Shown: in pieces, positions 7,254-16,464 of the stretch
Layout: each line of letters begins with the position of its first letter
Position numbering within the stretch: the stretch's first letter is position 1
Source: JBQTGK01 sp052400665
Lineage (GTDB): Bacteria; Bacteroidota; Bacteroidia; Bacteroidales; Marinifilaceae
Reading direction: 5' to 3' (one strand)
NCBI GenBank assembly: GCA_052400665.1
Contig: JBQTGK010000003.1
DNA: 64,000 nt
Translations under genes and position numbers: made by a program
Notes under the pieces: generated by a model
Seen by the model: the letters and a program-made list of their open reading frames with translations, nothing else
Told to the model about the DNA's origin: nothing
The model's database searches: none

Positions 7254-9869
7254 ATGAGGAGTGTATTGGTTTTTCTATTTTTCTTTCTTCTTTTTGGCTG
7301 CTATTCGCAGGATGTACCTCTTGTAAATAATAATCATCCCCGAATAGAATTGAGCCAAAATCGTTTCGATTGGTTAAAAGAGAATATCTCTTTTGGCGAA
7401 TGTGAAGAAACATATACTCGTTTTAAAAGTAGTTACGATAGAGATTGGGTAACATATCCAACAATGTATCTGGTTGGTTCCGATGAATCAGAATGGAATT
7501 TTCAATTTAATTCTATTGATGCATTTCGAATGTCGAAAATGACAGCTTTTCTTTTGAAAATGGGCACCGACGGATTAGCACAAAAGCGAATTGAATATAT
7601 TATTGCAAGGTATATTGAATATTTAAATCAATTAAATTTTGATGATTATACTGGCGATACAAGGGAGAATCTACTAAGAACAAACTGCGATTACGGAAGC
7701 GTACTTTTAGATTGGACTTATAATGATATTCCGGAGGAACAAGAACAGGATTTAGCCATAGCTTTATTTCGGGTGTTTGAATATTTTATGGATAATTATG
7801 TACTTACAAGCTCTGGAAATAGTTACGTAACAAGTCATAATATTTACAATTGTGTGCTTACCATGCGAGCAGCTTTGGCCTTGCATAATGCCGAAGGTCT
7901 TTCTGCTTCTCAAAAAGCGGATGTAGATTCCTGGTATAAAGTCTTATTTGATAAGTGGGAGAATGGAATTTTACCTGCTTTTGCTTACTTTCGTGATGAT
8001 GATGGTGGATGGAACTGGGGAGCTGCCTATGCTACTTTTGGCTTGCCCGATCAGTATCAGCTTTTTGATGATATGCTCTATGCTACAGGCAAAAATTATT
8101 ATCAGGAACAAGACTGGATACGTGAATCTATAAACCAGTATTGGTATTTTTATCGGCCAGATAATTATACCATTCATTTGGGCGATGCAATTGTTGATAG
8201 AGATCAGGCCGACAGAGGAATGTATCGAAATGCGGCACAATATGCCGATCCGAGAAGTCAGTATTTGGTGCAGATATATGCCAACTATCCTTATGTGCAC
8301 AATACAGCTCTGGTGTTTAATAAATTAATTTATCAGAATTTTGAGGCAGCAAATGTAAAGCATCCACAGCCACCTTTAAACTGGTGGGCCGATAAAACCG
8401 GTTTGGCGGTAAGCAGAACTTCCTGGAACAATGATGCTACAATGCTTTGGTATTATTGCGCACCTGCAAAAAGAGCCGATCACGAACATCGCGATAACAA
8501 TACGTTTACCATTATAAAAGACAAACCTTTAATTCTCGATGCAGGTTATTATGATTCTTATGGATCATCGCATTACAACAATTATTATTCGCGAACCATT
8601 GCTCACAATACAATTTGTGTGTTCGATGAGTCGGAGGGATATGGGAATTTTGGTAGATCTGCTTCTAACGATGGAGGACAAATAGAGACGAACAGACTGG
8701 AGAATTTATACGAGGTTTTTGATAAGGATCACATTCGTGGCAAATGGATTCGTTATGCTTCGGGCGAGGATTATGTCTACCATATTTCTGATGCTGCTGA
8801 TTCTTATGCTTCCAATAAGTTAGATCGTTTCGAACGAAGATTATTGTTTCATAAACCTGATAAGGTGCTGGTTTTAGATCATTTACATCTTTTAAATATA
8901 AATTCTAAAGAGCGGAAAGCCAAGTACGTTAATCATTTTGCAAACAGACCCGATATCAGCGGTAAGCTTCTTAATTCGGCTGTGGCCGATAAAATTATGA
9001 CTTATAATGGACAGGATTATAAGTCGGTAAATGGTAAAGGAAGTATCGCTGTTAGAACATTATTGCCTGAATCTACAACTACTACACTTATTGGCGGGAG
9101 TGCTTATGAATATTGGGTTAATGGAACTAATTATCCTCCCGATGCGGACATAGATTTTGATAATTTACACCCAGGATCGTGGCGAATTGAGGTTGAGCCA
9201 GTAGAGGTAGTGGAAAACCTTGTTTTTTTGCACACCCTTAAAATAGGTGATGATAAAAATCTAGCAAATGCAGGAGGAAAGCTGCTTAGGAATGAAAATA
9301 CAATTGGAGTCGATTGGGAAAATAATTTGTATCTGTTTCATGCCAAAGGAGATACTGCAGCTATTTTTTATAGTGTTAACCCGCTTGACGGAAACAGAAG
9401 AATAAAAATTTTTGCTTTAGATATGAAAAGTAATACATCTTTTGGCGTTTTTGTTGATGATGTTTTGGAGAGAACGGGTGAGTCTAATTCATCTGGTATT
9501 TTTGAACTTACCGTAGATTTGGGTGAAGGACAGCATTCTCTTGTTGTGCGCGATACAGTGGCTGGGGATCCTAATCCGAATACCGATCCAGAACCTGATC
9601 CAGCACCCGAACCCGATGATGAGAGCGATGGTCAGGTGAAGGTTTATCCAAATCCGAATACGGGTAATTTTATTGTGCTGATAAACGATAGCGAAATTAA
9701 AGAGTTTACGATTAGTACTTTTGATTCTGTGGGAAGAAAGGTGCATGAGCATAGTAATTTAGGGAATCGTGCCGATTTGGATTATAGTACATTCACAGCA
9801 GGTGTGTATTTTTTAATTATTAAATACCTTGATAAAAAAGTGAAGCGAAAAATTATTATAGTGGATTAA
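7254..9869 (+). CDS. Heparinase II/III-like polysaccharide lyase with T9SS sorting domain
   Basis: An 871-residue secreted protein (ATG at 7254; GTG at 7251 is an alternative). The signal sequence is MRSVLVFLFFFLLFGCYSQ. An alpha/alpha-toroid region (to about residue 385) precedes the heparinase II/III C-terminal beta domain with the characteristic DHEHRDNNTF, ILDAGYYDSYGSSHYNNYYS and AHNTICVFD stretches. A Pro/Asp/Glu linker (about 775-795) leads to a type A sorting domain (VYPNPNTGNF ... GVYFLIIKYLDKKVKRKIIIV). Family members cleave acidic glycans by beta-elimination; the substrate (alginate, heparin-like, other) cannot be told. It stands alone, without a polysaccharide-utilisation cluster. 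Confidence 0.88.
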   Translation: MRSVLVFLFFFLLFGCYSQDVPLVNNNHPRIELSQNRFDWLKENISFGECEETYTRFKSSYDRDWVTYPTMYLVGSDESEWNFQFNSIDAFRMSKMTAFLLKMGTDGLAQKRIEYIIARYIEYLNQLNFDDYTGDTRENLLRTNCDYGSVLLDWTYNDIPEEQEQDLAIALFRVFEYFMDNYVLTSSGNSYVTSHNIYNCVLTMRAALALHNAEGLSASQKADVDSWYKVLFDKWENGILPAFAYFRDDDGGWNWGAAYATFGLPDQYQLFDDMLYATGKNYYQEQDWIRESINQYWYFYRPDNYTIHLGDAIVDRDQADRGMYRNAAQYADPRSQYLVQIYANYPYVHNTALVFNKLIYQNFEAANVKHPQPPLNWWADKTGLAVSRTSWNNDATMLWYYCAPAKRADHEHRDNNTFTIIKDKPLILDAGYYDSYGSSHYNNYYSRTIAHNTICVFDESEGYGNFGRSASNDGGQIETNRLENLYEVFDKDHIRGKWIRYASGEDYVYHISDAADSYASNKLDRFERRLLFHKPDKVLVLDHLHLLNINSKERKAKYVNHFANRPDISGKLLNSAVADKIMTYNGQDYKSVNGKGSIAVRTLLPESTTTTLIGGSAYEYWVNGTNYPPDADIDFDNLHPGSWRIEVEPVEVVENLVFLHTLKIGDDKNLANAGGKLLRNENTIGVDWENNLYLFHAKGDTAAIFYSVNPLDGNRRIKIFALDMKSNTSFGVFVDDVLERTGESNSSGIFELTVDLGEGQHSLVVRDTVAGDPNPNTDPEPDPAPEPDDESDGQVKVYPNPNTGNFIVLINDSEIKEFTISTFDSVGRKVHEHSNLGNRADLDYSTFTAGVYFLIIKYLDKKVKRKIIIVD

Positions 9870-9898
9870 GAAAATTAGATTCTGTTTTTAATTTCGTA

Positions 9899-9906
9899 TA
9901 TCTTTA
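9899..9906 (+). promoter_or_regulatory. -7 promoter box of lactonase gene
   Basis: TATCTTTA differs from TAnnTTTG only in the last base and lies 20 bp before the ATG at 9927. Confidence 0.4.
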
Positions 9907-9926
9907 GGCAATTAAATATAATAATC

Positions 9927-11042
9927 ATGATTAGAACTATATTTTTATTGCTGATGATTCTTGTTCTTACAGCCTCGTGTAATCCAACACAAAAGAAACA
10001 GAATAGAACAAATTTTTACTCTTTTTATCTAGGAACTTATACAGATACCAATTCAAAAGGTATTTATAAAATACAAATGGATGAATCGGGTAAGTTTGGA
10101 GAATTACAATTACAGGCAGAAACAGAAAATCCTTCGTATTTAAGTTTTGCAAATAGTGGAAAATACCTAATTGCAGTTAACGAAATAAATACCTACAGTG
10201 GTGTTGGGAGTGTAGAGAGCTATAAAATTGGTAAAAAGCTAGAGCTGATAAGTCGCAAATCGAGCGGGGGAGCTCATCCGTGTTTTGTAACTGTTAACAA
10301 TAAGGGAATTGTACTTACCGCTAATTATACAGGAGGAAATACAGGTTTATTAAGAATCGATTCATTAGGGAATTTATCCGAATTGTTCGATGTAAATCAA
10401 CATCAGGGATCGGGAGTAATCAAAGGTCGTCAGGATAAAGCGCATGCACATAGTATTTGGTTTCAGCCACATTCAAATAAAGTAATTGGTGTTGATTTGG
10501 GAACCAATGAATTGTGGATTTCAAAAATTGAAGAGAATAAATTTGTTGCTGCAGAGAATAATCGTCTAAAATTATCCGATGGTGCGGGTCCCCGACATTT
10601 AGTTTTTCACCCAAATGGAAAATATATGTATGTTATTAACGAATTGAATAATACAATCAGCACAATTAGTTTACTCGATAATAAGTTTAAATTAGAGTCT
10701 AATATCACAACGCTTCCTGATAATTTTAAGGGGAATAGTGCTACTGCAGATATTCACATTTCATCGGATGGAAAATTTTTATACGGATCGAATCGTGGAC
10801 ACAACAGCATTGTTATTTATGCGGTATCGGATAATGGGAACTTACAGCTGTTGGCTCATGAATCCACTCGTGGCGATCATCCTCGTAACTTCAGCTTAAG
10901 TCCTGATGAAAAATTTTTAGTTGTAGCCAACCAAAACACTAACAATTTACTATGTTTTAAAAGAGACTTTAAAACGGGTTTGCTCACTTTTGTAGATGAG
11001 GTGGCAGCGCCTAAACCAGTTTGTATTCTTTTTCGGCAATAG
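9927..11042 (+). CDS. Lactonase-family (6-phosphogluconolactonase-like) lipoprotein
   Basis: A 371-residue protein with a lipoprotein signal (LVLTASC lipobox near residue 18). The rest is a seven-bladed beta-propeller of the YbhE/Pgl lactonase family (PF10282): SFYLGTYTDTNSKGIY at the start, HAHSIWFQPHSNKV and GPRHLVFHPNGKYMYVINE in the middle, FVVANQNTNNL-like repeats at the end. Cytoplasmic homologues hydrolyse 6-phosphogluconolactone. A periplasmic, lipid-anchored version probably acts on another sugar lactone or ester; the substrate is not known. It follows the heparinase-like gene by 57 bp on the same strand but has its own promoter-like box. Confidence 0.87.
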   Translation: MIRTIFLLLMILVLTASCNPTQKKQNRTNFYSFYLGTYTDTNSKGIYKIQMDESGKFGELQLQAETENPSYLSFANSGKYLIAVNEINTYSGVGSVESYKIGKKLELISRKSSGGAHPCFVTVNNKGIVLTANYTGGNTGLLRIDSLGNLSELFDVNQHQGSGVIKGRQDKAHAHSIWFQPHSNKVIGVDLGTNELWISKIEENKFVAAENNRLKLSDGAGPRHLVFHPNGKYMYVINELNNTISTISLLDNKFKLESNITTLPDNFKGNSATADIHISSDGKFLYGSNRGHNSIVIYAVSDNGNLQLLAHESTRGDHPRNFSLSPDEKFLVVANQNTNNLLCFKRDFKTGLLTFVDEVAAPKPVCILFRQ

Positions 11043-11099
11043 GTTTTTAAGTTATAGATTGGAAAGTAAAATATGATATTTATATTTTAGTTTTTTCTG

Positions 11100-11405
11100 T
11101 TAAATAGCTTCAAATTCAACTAGCATTAAAAGGTCTGTTTTCTGTAGGTCGGGATAAAAACCCTGTAAAACAGACCACAATTCATCTTTCGAATCGAACC
11201 CATCTTTTTGTACTTCTCTCAGACTTAAGCTGCTAAAACATTTGTGATATACTTTCGTGATTTTAATTGGAATTGAAGGTAGATTGTTAAAAATAGCTTC
11301 GCCTCTTCCCAGATTGGGAACAGACTCATCGACTCGGGTGGTTTGTCTTTTACTACCATTTTTAATGGTTTGGTAGAAATCGGAGTGGAAGTGAATTTGC
11401 GACAT
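11100..11405 (-). CDS. ASCH domain protein
   Basis: A 101-residue protein with an ASCH (PUA-like) fold signature: FYQTIKNGSKRQTTRV near the start and IKITKVYHKCFSSL followed by a helix-rich FDSKDELWSVLQGFYPDL. ASCH proteins are linked to RNA binding or nucleoside amidohydrolysis (YqfB). The function here is unassigned. Last in a minus-strand group after the Nudix and VOC genes, but separated from Nudix by an 86-bp gap with a hairpin. Confidence 0.75.
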   Translation of the reverse strand: MSQIHFHSDFYQTIKNGSKRQTTRVDESVPNLGRGEAIFNNLPSIPIKITKVYHKCFSSLSLREVQKDGFDSKDELWSVLQGFYPDLQKTDLLMLVEFEAI

Positions 11406-11451
11406 AATTAAAGAATTAAAAATTACGCGAAGATCGCAAAGTTTAAAAAAG

Positions 11452-11486
11452 AAAACGCAAAGCTTGGATAATAATTTTTGCGTTTT
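11452..11486 (-). terminator. Probable terminator after Nudix gene
   Basis: AAAACGCAAA (11452-11461) pairs with TTTGCGTTTT (11477-11486). Read on the minus strand it is followed by a T-rich stretch, 6 bp beyond the Nudix stop. Confidence 0.55.
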
Positions 11487-11491
11487 AGTTT

Positions 11492-11932
11492 TTAAAGCTT
11501 AATGTTTTGCTGCCTATATTTGTTTACTTTCTCAAATATCACATTCTGAATATCCGGATAAGTTAAATCCTCAGGTAAGTTTCTGAAAAAACGAATTTCT
11601 GCAATTTCAGATTCAGGTAAATTTCCCAAATGTAGAATATTAGCGAAGAAAATGCGTCCATACTTCACTTCATTTTGCCAATTGCAGGAGTAGTCGGCAA
11701 TTAAGCGTAGCGAAAATTCAGTAGCTCCAGTTTCTTCATATAGTTCGCGGCGGGCTGCTTGTAATGCACTTTCATTATTTTCAATATGTCCGGCAGGCAT
11801 TTCCCATGTTTTTCTTAAGCGATGACGAACAAAAACCCATTTGTTTCGATAGCGTGAACAAACAATAGAGTAGGTGAGGTCATGCTCAGGAATACTAAGT
11901 GTATTTAAAAAGTTAACAATTGGTAGATTCAT
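11492..11932 (-). CDS. Nudix hydrolase
   Basis: A 146-residue protein with a complete Nudix box at residues 48-70: Gly48, Glu54, then RELYEETGA with the metal-binding glutamates at 63, 66 and 67. The family hydrolyses nucleoside diphosphates linked to another group. The preceding WEMPAGHIE is typical of MutT-like housekeeping members, but the substrate cannot be read from the sequence. It starts 11 bp after the VOC gene ends, so the two are likely co-transcribed. Confidence 0.93.
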   Translation of the reverse strand: MNLPIVNFLNTLSIPEHDLTYSIVCSRYRNKWVFVRHRLRKTWEMPAGHIENNESALQAARRELYEETGATEFSLRLIADYSCNWQNEVKYGRIFFANILHLGNLPESEIAEIRFFRNLPEDLTYPDIQNVIFEKVNKYRQQNIKL

Positions 11933-11943
11933 TTGTTTTTTAA

Positions 11944-12369
11944 TTATTCTGAGGTAGATTTTCCTTTGTACATATCGCTAAAAGAATCTTCGATTGGCTC
12001 CCAAAGTTCCACCTTATTTCCTTCAGGATCAAGAATCCATCCGAATTTTCCATATTCAAATTCCTGCATTTCTCCAACAATCTCAACGCCCTCTTCTTTT
12101 AGTACTTTTAGTAGTTCTTCCAGATTTTCTACTCTGTAATTAAACATGAAATCCTTTTTCGAAGGCTGAAAGTATTCTGTTTTTTCTTCAAATGGAGACC
12201 AAACTGTAAATCCTGTTTCTTCCGGATTACTTGTTTTTCTCCACTCAAACATTCCTCCATATTCATCTGGACACTGAATGCCTAAATGTTTATGATACCA
12301 TTCTCTGCTTGCTTTTGGATCTTTAGATTTGAAAAAGATGCCACCTATTCCAGTTACGCGTTTTTTCAT
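11944..12369 (-). CDS. VOC family (glyoxalase/bleomycin resistance-like) protein
   Basis: A 141-residue single-module VOC protein: GIGGIFFKSKDPKASREWYHKHLGI at the N-terminus (only the KDP-x-WY-x-LG pattern is diagnostic) and FGWILDPEGNKVELWEP at the C-terminus, where the final Glu is a usual metal ligand. Family members include glyoxalase I, dioxygenases and antibiotic-binding proteins; the real substrate is unknown. First gene of the minus-strand group, divergent from the xylose regulator. Confidence 0.9.
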   Translation of the reverse strand: MKKRVTGIGGIFFKSKDPKASREWYHKHLGIQCPDEYGGMFEWRKTSNPEETGFTVWSPFEEKTEYFQPSKKDFMFNYRVENLEELLKVLKEEGVEIVGEMQEFEYGKFGWILDPEGNKVELWEPIEDSFSDMYKGKSTSE

Positions 12370-12472
12370 TTACATGTATTTTGTGATTTGTATTCTTATT
12401 GTGTATTTTCTGATTAAGTATTTCAATTTACTAATTTATTTGTTCTCTTATTAATGATTAAAATATTATTTA

Positions 12473-12480
12473 TACATTTG
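12473..12480 (+). promoter_or_regulatory. -7 promoter box of xylose regulator
   Basis: TACATTTG is an exact TAnnTTTG match 37 bp before the regulator ATG. It is immediately followed by the pentamer-repeat element. Confidence 0.6.
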
Positions 12481-12486
12481 AGCCAT

Positions 12487-12501
12487 AACAGAACAGAACA
12501 C
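12487..12501 (+). promoter_or_regulatory. Pentamer-repeat operator candidate (regulator copy)
   Basis: AACAG, AACAG, AACAC in direct tandem, starting 7 nt after the -7 box and so covering the expected transcript start. The same element stands at the same place in front of xylB, suggesting a shared operator of the GntR-type regulator. Confidence 0.5.
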
Positions 12502-12517
12502 GTAATTAATATTGTGC

Positions 12518-13513
12518 ATGAAGGCTTTTAATTTTACTCCCGATAGTACTTGCCCAGTACCGAAATTCCAACAGTTAATACAGGCGTTTCAGGATGCTAT
12601 CAGTCAAAAAATACTAAAGCCTGGTGATGTTTTACCATCGGTAAATCAGATGTGCAAGGAGTGTTCGCTTTCGCGTGATACAGTTTTTAAAGCTTACGCA
12701 GAGTTAAAAAAGAGGAATGTAATAGAATCGGTTCCTAATAAAGGATATTTTGTGGCTGGTGAAATTACCAGAGTATTCTTGTTTTTAGACACTTTTAAAG
12801 CTTACAAAGAGGTTTTGTACGATAGTTTCCGGAAAAGCCTTCCTGATAATGTGACTGTTGACTTGCATTTTCACCATTATAATATCGAAGTTTTTAAAAA
12901 CCTTGTTCGTGAGAGTGCAGGTAAATACAGCAAATATATAATTATGAGTTTCGATAATTCAGAAATTGCTGCTACTCTAAAACAACTTGATCCAAAAAAG
13001 GTATTAATTGTCGATTGGAACATAAATGCTGAGGACCAGCATTTGCAAATTTTTCAGGATTTTGGCCAATCTGTGCAGAATGCCTTACAAACGGGAGTGA
13101 AGAAAATTAAGAAATATAAACATTTTTGTTTTGTTTATCCCGATTATACCTATCATCCTTATGAAACGGTTGAATTTTTCCTTCGATTTTGTAAAGTCAA
13201 CGGAATAAAGCATTCAATTATAACTGATTCTGATGCAATAGATGTTAAAAAGAATACTGTCTATTTATCGGTTAGCGATAGGGCTATGGTTAAGATTTTG
13301 GATAAAGCGAGAGAAAAAAAATTAGAATTTGGTAAGGATATTGGCCTAATATCATATAACGAAACTCCCATGAAAAAGTATATCGATAAAGGAATTACTG
13401 TTCTTTCTACCGATTTTTATTTAATGGGAAAAAAAATGGCAGAATTTATAACAAGCTCTAATGTTGAGTCTTGCTGTATTTCTACAAGTTTAATCGAAAG
13501 AAGTTCTCTATAA
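12518..13513 (+). CDS. GntR-type transcriptional regulator with sugar-binding-like domain
   Basis: A 331-residue regulator; the ATG at 12518 is chosen over a TTG at 12512. Residues about 12-78 are a GntR winged helix (ILKPGDVLPSVNQMCKECSL, then SRDTVFKAYAELKKRNVIES and the wing GYFVAG). The remaining 250 residues resemble a periplasmic-binding-protein (LacI-type) effector domain (IIMSFDNSE, VLIVDWN, HFCFVYPDYTYHPYE, IGLISYNETPMK). It lies directly upstream of xylB-xylA-transporter, so xylose or a xylose derivative is the probable effector. Shared tandem pentamers at its own promoter and at that of xylB suggest autoregulation and control of the operon. Confidence 0.88.
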   Translation: MKAFNFTPDSTCPVPKFQQLIQAFQDAISQKILKPGDVLPSVNQMCKECSLSRDTVFKAYAELKKRNVIESVPNKGYFVAGEITRVFLFLDTFKAYKEVLYDSFRKSLPDNVTVDLHFHHYNIEVFKNLVRESAGKYSKYIIMSFDNSEIAATLKQLDPKKVLIVDWNINAEDQHLQIFQDFGQSVQNALQTGVKKIKKYKHFCFVYPDYTYHPYETVEFFLRFCKVNGIKHSIITDSDAIDVKKNTVYLSVSDRAMVKILDKAREKKLEFGKDIGLISYNETPMKKYIDKGITVLSTDFYLMGKKMAEFITSSNVESCCISTSLIERSSL

Positions 13514-13550
13514 TTTTTCATGCTATGTTTTTTTATTTAAAAAACATTTA

Positions 13551-13558
13551 TATATTTG
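13551..13558 (+). promoter_or_regulatory. -7 promoter box of xylBA-transporter operon
   Basis: TATATTTG, exact match to TAnnTTTG, 42 bp upstream of the xylB ATG and followed at once by the pentamer repeats. Confidence 0.65.
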
Positions 13559-13560
13559 CC

Positions 13561-13584
13561 TCAGAACAGAACAGAGCAGAACGG
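13561..13584 (+). promoter_or_regulatory. Pentamer-repeat operator candidate (xylB copy)
   Basis: A partial unit (tCAG) then AACAG, AACAG, AGCAG, AACGG in direct tandem (13565-13584), at the expected transcript start. Matches the regulator copy at 12487-12501. Confidence 0.55.
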
Positions 13585-13600
13585 AATAAAAAACAATAAA

Positions 13601-15082
13601 ATGTATTTACTCGGATTAGATATAGGAAGTTCATCAGTTAAAGCATCCTTATTAGATGCTGAGACTAGCAAATGTCTTGCAACTGATTTTTTTCCAAAAA
13701 AAGAAATGGCAATTACAGCTCACGAGTTAGGTTGGGCAGAACAGGATCCACAAATGTGGTGGGAAAACTTAAAGCTGGCCATTAAAAGCGTAATGAAAAC
13801 TGCAAATGTTGATAAGGAAGAGGTAAAAGCCATTGGTATTTCCTATCAAATGCATGGTTTGGTTTGTGTCGATAAAGATTCAGAACCTGTACGCTCTTCA
13901 ATTATTTGGTGTGATAGCCGAGCTGTTTCAGTAGGCGATGAGGCTTTTTCTGAAATGGGTAAAGATAAATGTCTTTCTCATTTATTGAATTCGCCAGGAA
14001 ATTTTACAGCGAGTAAATTGGCTTGGGTAAAGAAAAATGAACCAGAGACTTATTCAAAAATTTATAAAATTATGCTGCCAGGAGATTTCATTGCTATGAA
14101 ATTAACTGGTAAGATTTGCACTACCGTTTCCGGATTATCAGAAGGTATCTTTTGGGATTTTAAGAACAATACAATTTCCGAAGAGGTGCTTAATGTTTAC
14201 GGATTTAATAAGGATTTACTTCCAAATATTGTAGATACTTTCTCGAATCAGGGACAAGTTCTTCCTGAGATGGCTGAGGAATTAGGATTTTCAAGCTCAG
14301 CAATAGTTTCTTATCGTGCAGGAGATCAGCCTAACAATGCATTATCTTTAAATGTGCTAAAACCAGGAGAAGTTGCAACAACAGCAGGAACTTCGGGTGT
14401 AGTTTATGGGGTAAGCGATGAGGTTAAATACGATCCGTTTTCGAGAGTTAACTCTTTTGCTCATGTAAATCATACCGAAAAAGATAAGCGATTAGGAATC
14501 TTACTTTGCATTAATGGAACAGGAATTATGAATTCCTGGTTAAACCATAATGTTGCAAAAGGACTAAGTTATGCTGAAATGAACGAAAAGGCCATGGAGA
14601 TTCCTGTTGGATCTGATGGAATTACAATTCTTCCTTTTGGAAATGGAGCCGAGCGAGTTTTAAACAATCGCGAAGTTGGTGCTCAAATTTCCAATTTAAA
14701 TTTAAACCGACATACCGATGCTCATATTTATAGAGCAGCTCAGGAAGGAATAGCATTTTCTTTTTTTTATGGAATGGAAGTAATGAAGGAAATTGGAGTG
14801 AAGGCTAAGGTAATTCGTGCCGGACATGCAAACATGTTCCTGAGTCCGTTGTTCAGAAAAACCTTATCTACTGTTTCGGGAGCAACCATTGAATTGTACG
14901 ATACCGATGGAGCATTGGGAGCAGCGCGTGGAGCTGGATATGGAGCTGCCATTTATTCATCATTGGAAGAGGCTTTTTCAGGTTTAGAAAAAATAAGTAC
15001 CATTAAACCAGATGAAAATCTTCGTGAAGAAATGCAGGAAGCTTATGCGCGTTGGACCAAAGAATTGCAAAAGAATTTATAG
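13601..15082 (+). CDS. xylB: Xylulokinase
   Basis: A 493-residue FGGY-family sugar kinase. The N-terminal phosphate-binding DIGSSSVKAS, the substrate-side ISYQMHGLVCVD and IIWCDSRA, and the C-terminal FGGY domain with GDQPNNA, TAGTSGVVYG and the adenosine-loop region IRAGHANMFLSPLF are all present. It phosphorylates D-xylulose to xylulose 5-phosphate in the cytoplasm. I start at the ATG at 13601; the in-frame TTG at 13556 lies in the -7 box. First gene of the xylose operon, with xylA 42 bp downstream. Confidence 0.95.
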   Translation: MYLLGLDIGSSSVKASLLDAETSKCLATDFFPKKEMAITAHELGWAEQDPQMWWENLKLAIKSVMKTANVDKEEVKAIGISYQMHGLVCVDKDSEPVRSSIIWCDSRAVSVGDEAFSEMGKDKCLSHLLNSPGNFTASKLAWVKKNEPETYSKIYKIMLPGDFIAMKLTGKICTTVSGLSEGIFWDFKNNTISEEVLNVYGFNKDLLPNIVDTFSNQGQVLPEMAEELGFSSSAIVSYRAGDQPNNALSLNVLKPGEVATTAGTSGVVYGVSDEVKYDPFSRVNSFAHVNHTEKDKRLGILLCINGTGIMNSWLNHNVAKGLSYAEMNEKAMEIPVGSDGITILPFGNGAERVLNNREVGAQISNLNLNRHTDAHIYRAAQEGIAFSFFYGMEVMKEIGVKAKVIRAGHANMFLSPLFRKTLSTVSGATIELYDTDGALGAARGAGYGAAIYSSLEEAFSGLEKISTIKPDENLREEMQEAYARWTKELQKNL

Positions 15083-15124
15083 AGATAGCAAAAAAACAAT
15101 TATAATTTAATAAGATAGAACATC

Positions 15125-16450
15125 ATGACTATTTTAAAAGGAGACAAAGAGTATTTTCCAGGAATTGGAAAGATTGCTTACGAAGGACCAGAATCAAAAA
15201 ATCCTTTAGCATTTAGATGGTACGATGAAAATCGTGTTGTTGCAGGTAAAACAATGAAAGAGCATTTGCGTTTTGCGGTAGCATACTGGCACACATTCTG
15301 TGGCGATGGTGGAGATCCATTCGGACCAGGATCACAAAAATTCCCTTGGGGAACAGAAGCCAATGCTATTGACGCTGCAAAATCTAAAATGGATGCTGCC
15401 TTTGAGTTCATTACTAAGTTGGGAGCTCCTTTTTATTGTTTTCATGATACCGATGTGGTAGGTGATGCTTCTGTTTTTGAAATCGAGAAGAGATTAACTA
15501 CCATGGTTGATTATGCCAAGCAAAAGCAAGCCGATTCGGGAGTTAAATTGTTATGGGGTACTGCAAATGTATTCTCTAACCCTCGTTATATGAATGGTGC
15601 TTCTACAAATCCAGATTTTAATGTAGTGGCAAATGCTGGTACTCAGGTTAAGAATGCATTAGATGCAACAATAGCTTTAGGTGGAACAGGTTATGTGTTT
15701 TGGGGAGGTCGTGAAGGTTACATGTCTCTTTTGAATACAAACATGAAAGAAGAGTTGGATCACATGGCACAATTCCTAACTATGGCTCGCGATTATGGTC
15801 GTAAGAATGGTTTTACAGGAACTTTCTTAATTGAGCCTAAGCCAATGGAACCATCTAAACATCAGTATGATTTCGATTCAGCAACTGTAATGGGATTTTT
15901 AAATAAATACGGTTTGGCCGATGATTTTAAAATTAATGTTGAGGTAAATCACGCAACTTTAGCAGGACATACTTTTGCGCATGAATTACAAACTTGCGTT
16001 GATAATAATATGTTAGGAAGCATTGACGCTAATAAAGGAGATTACCAAAATGGATGGGATACAGATGAATTCCCAACTAGTATTTACGAAACTGTTGAGG
16101 CTATGTTGCCAATTCTTGAGAATGATGGATTCACTGACGGAGGTATCAACTTTGATGCAAAAACCAGACGTAATTCAACAGATTTAGATGATATTTTTAT
16201 GGCACACATTGGTGGTATGGATGTATTTGCTCGTGCTTTGGTTATTGCTGATAAAATCAGAACAGAATCTCAGTATCTACAATTGAAAAAAGATCGTTAT
16301 GCCTCTTTTGCATCTGGCAACGGAAAAGCTTTTGCTAATGGTGATCTTTCTCTAGAAGATCTTAGAAAGATTGCTAAAGAAGTTGGAGAGCCAGCTCAAA
16401 TTAGTGGAAAACAAGAAATGTTAGAACAGTTAATAAATTGGTATATTTAA
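15125..16450 (+). CDS. xylA: Xylose isomerase
   Basis: A 441-residue (class II length) xylose isomerase. Diagnostic stretches are FCFHDTDVVGD with the active-site His and Asp, YVFWGGREGY, the metal-ligand IEPKPMEPSKHQYD, VNHATLAGH and NKGDYQNGWDTDEFP. It converts D-xylose to D-xylulose using two divalent metal ions. It sits between xylB and the sugar transporter in a single operon. Codon use matches its neighbours. Confidence 0.97.
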   Translation: MTILKGDKEYFPGIGKIAYEGPESKNPLAFRWYDENRVVAGKTMKEHLRFAVAYWHTFCGDGGDPFGPGSQKFPWGTEANAIDAAKSKMDAAFEFITKLGAPFYCFHDTDVVGDASVFEIEKRLTTMVDYAKQKQADSGVKLLWGTANVFSNPRYMNGASTNPDFNVVANAGTQVKNALDATIALGGTGYVFWGGREGYMSLLNTNMKEELDHMAQFLTMARDYGRKNGFTGTFLIEPKPMEPSKHQYDFDSATVMGFLNKYGLADDFKINVEVNHATLAGHTFAHELQTCVDNNMLGSIDANKGDYQNGWDTDEFPTSIYETVEAMLPILENDGFTDGGINFDAKTRRNSTDLDDIFMAHIGGMDVFARALVIADKIRTESQYLQLKKDRYASFASGNGKAFANGDLSLEDLRKIAKEVGEPAQISGKQEMLEQLINWYI

Positions 16451-16464
16451 AACTTAATACAAAT

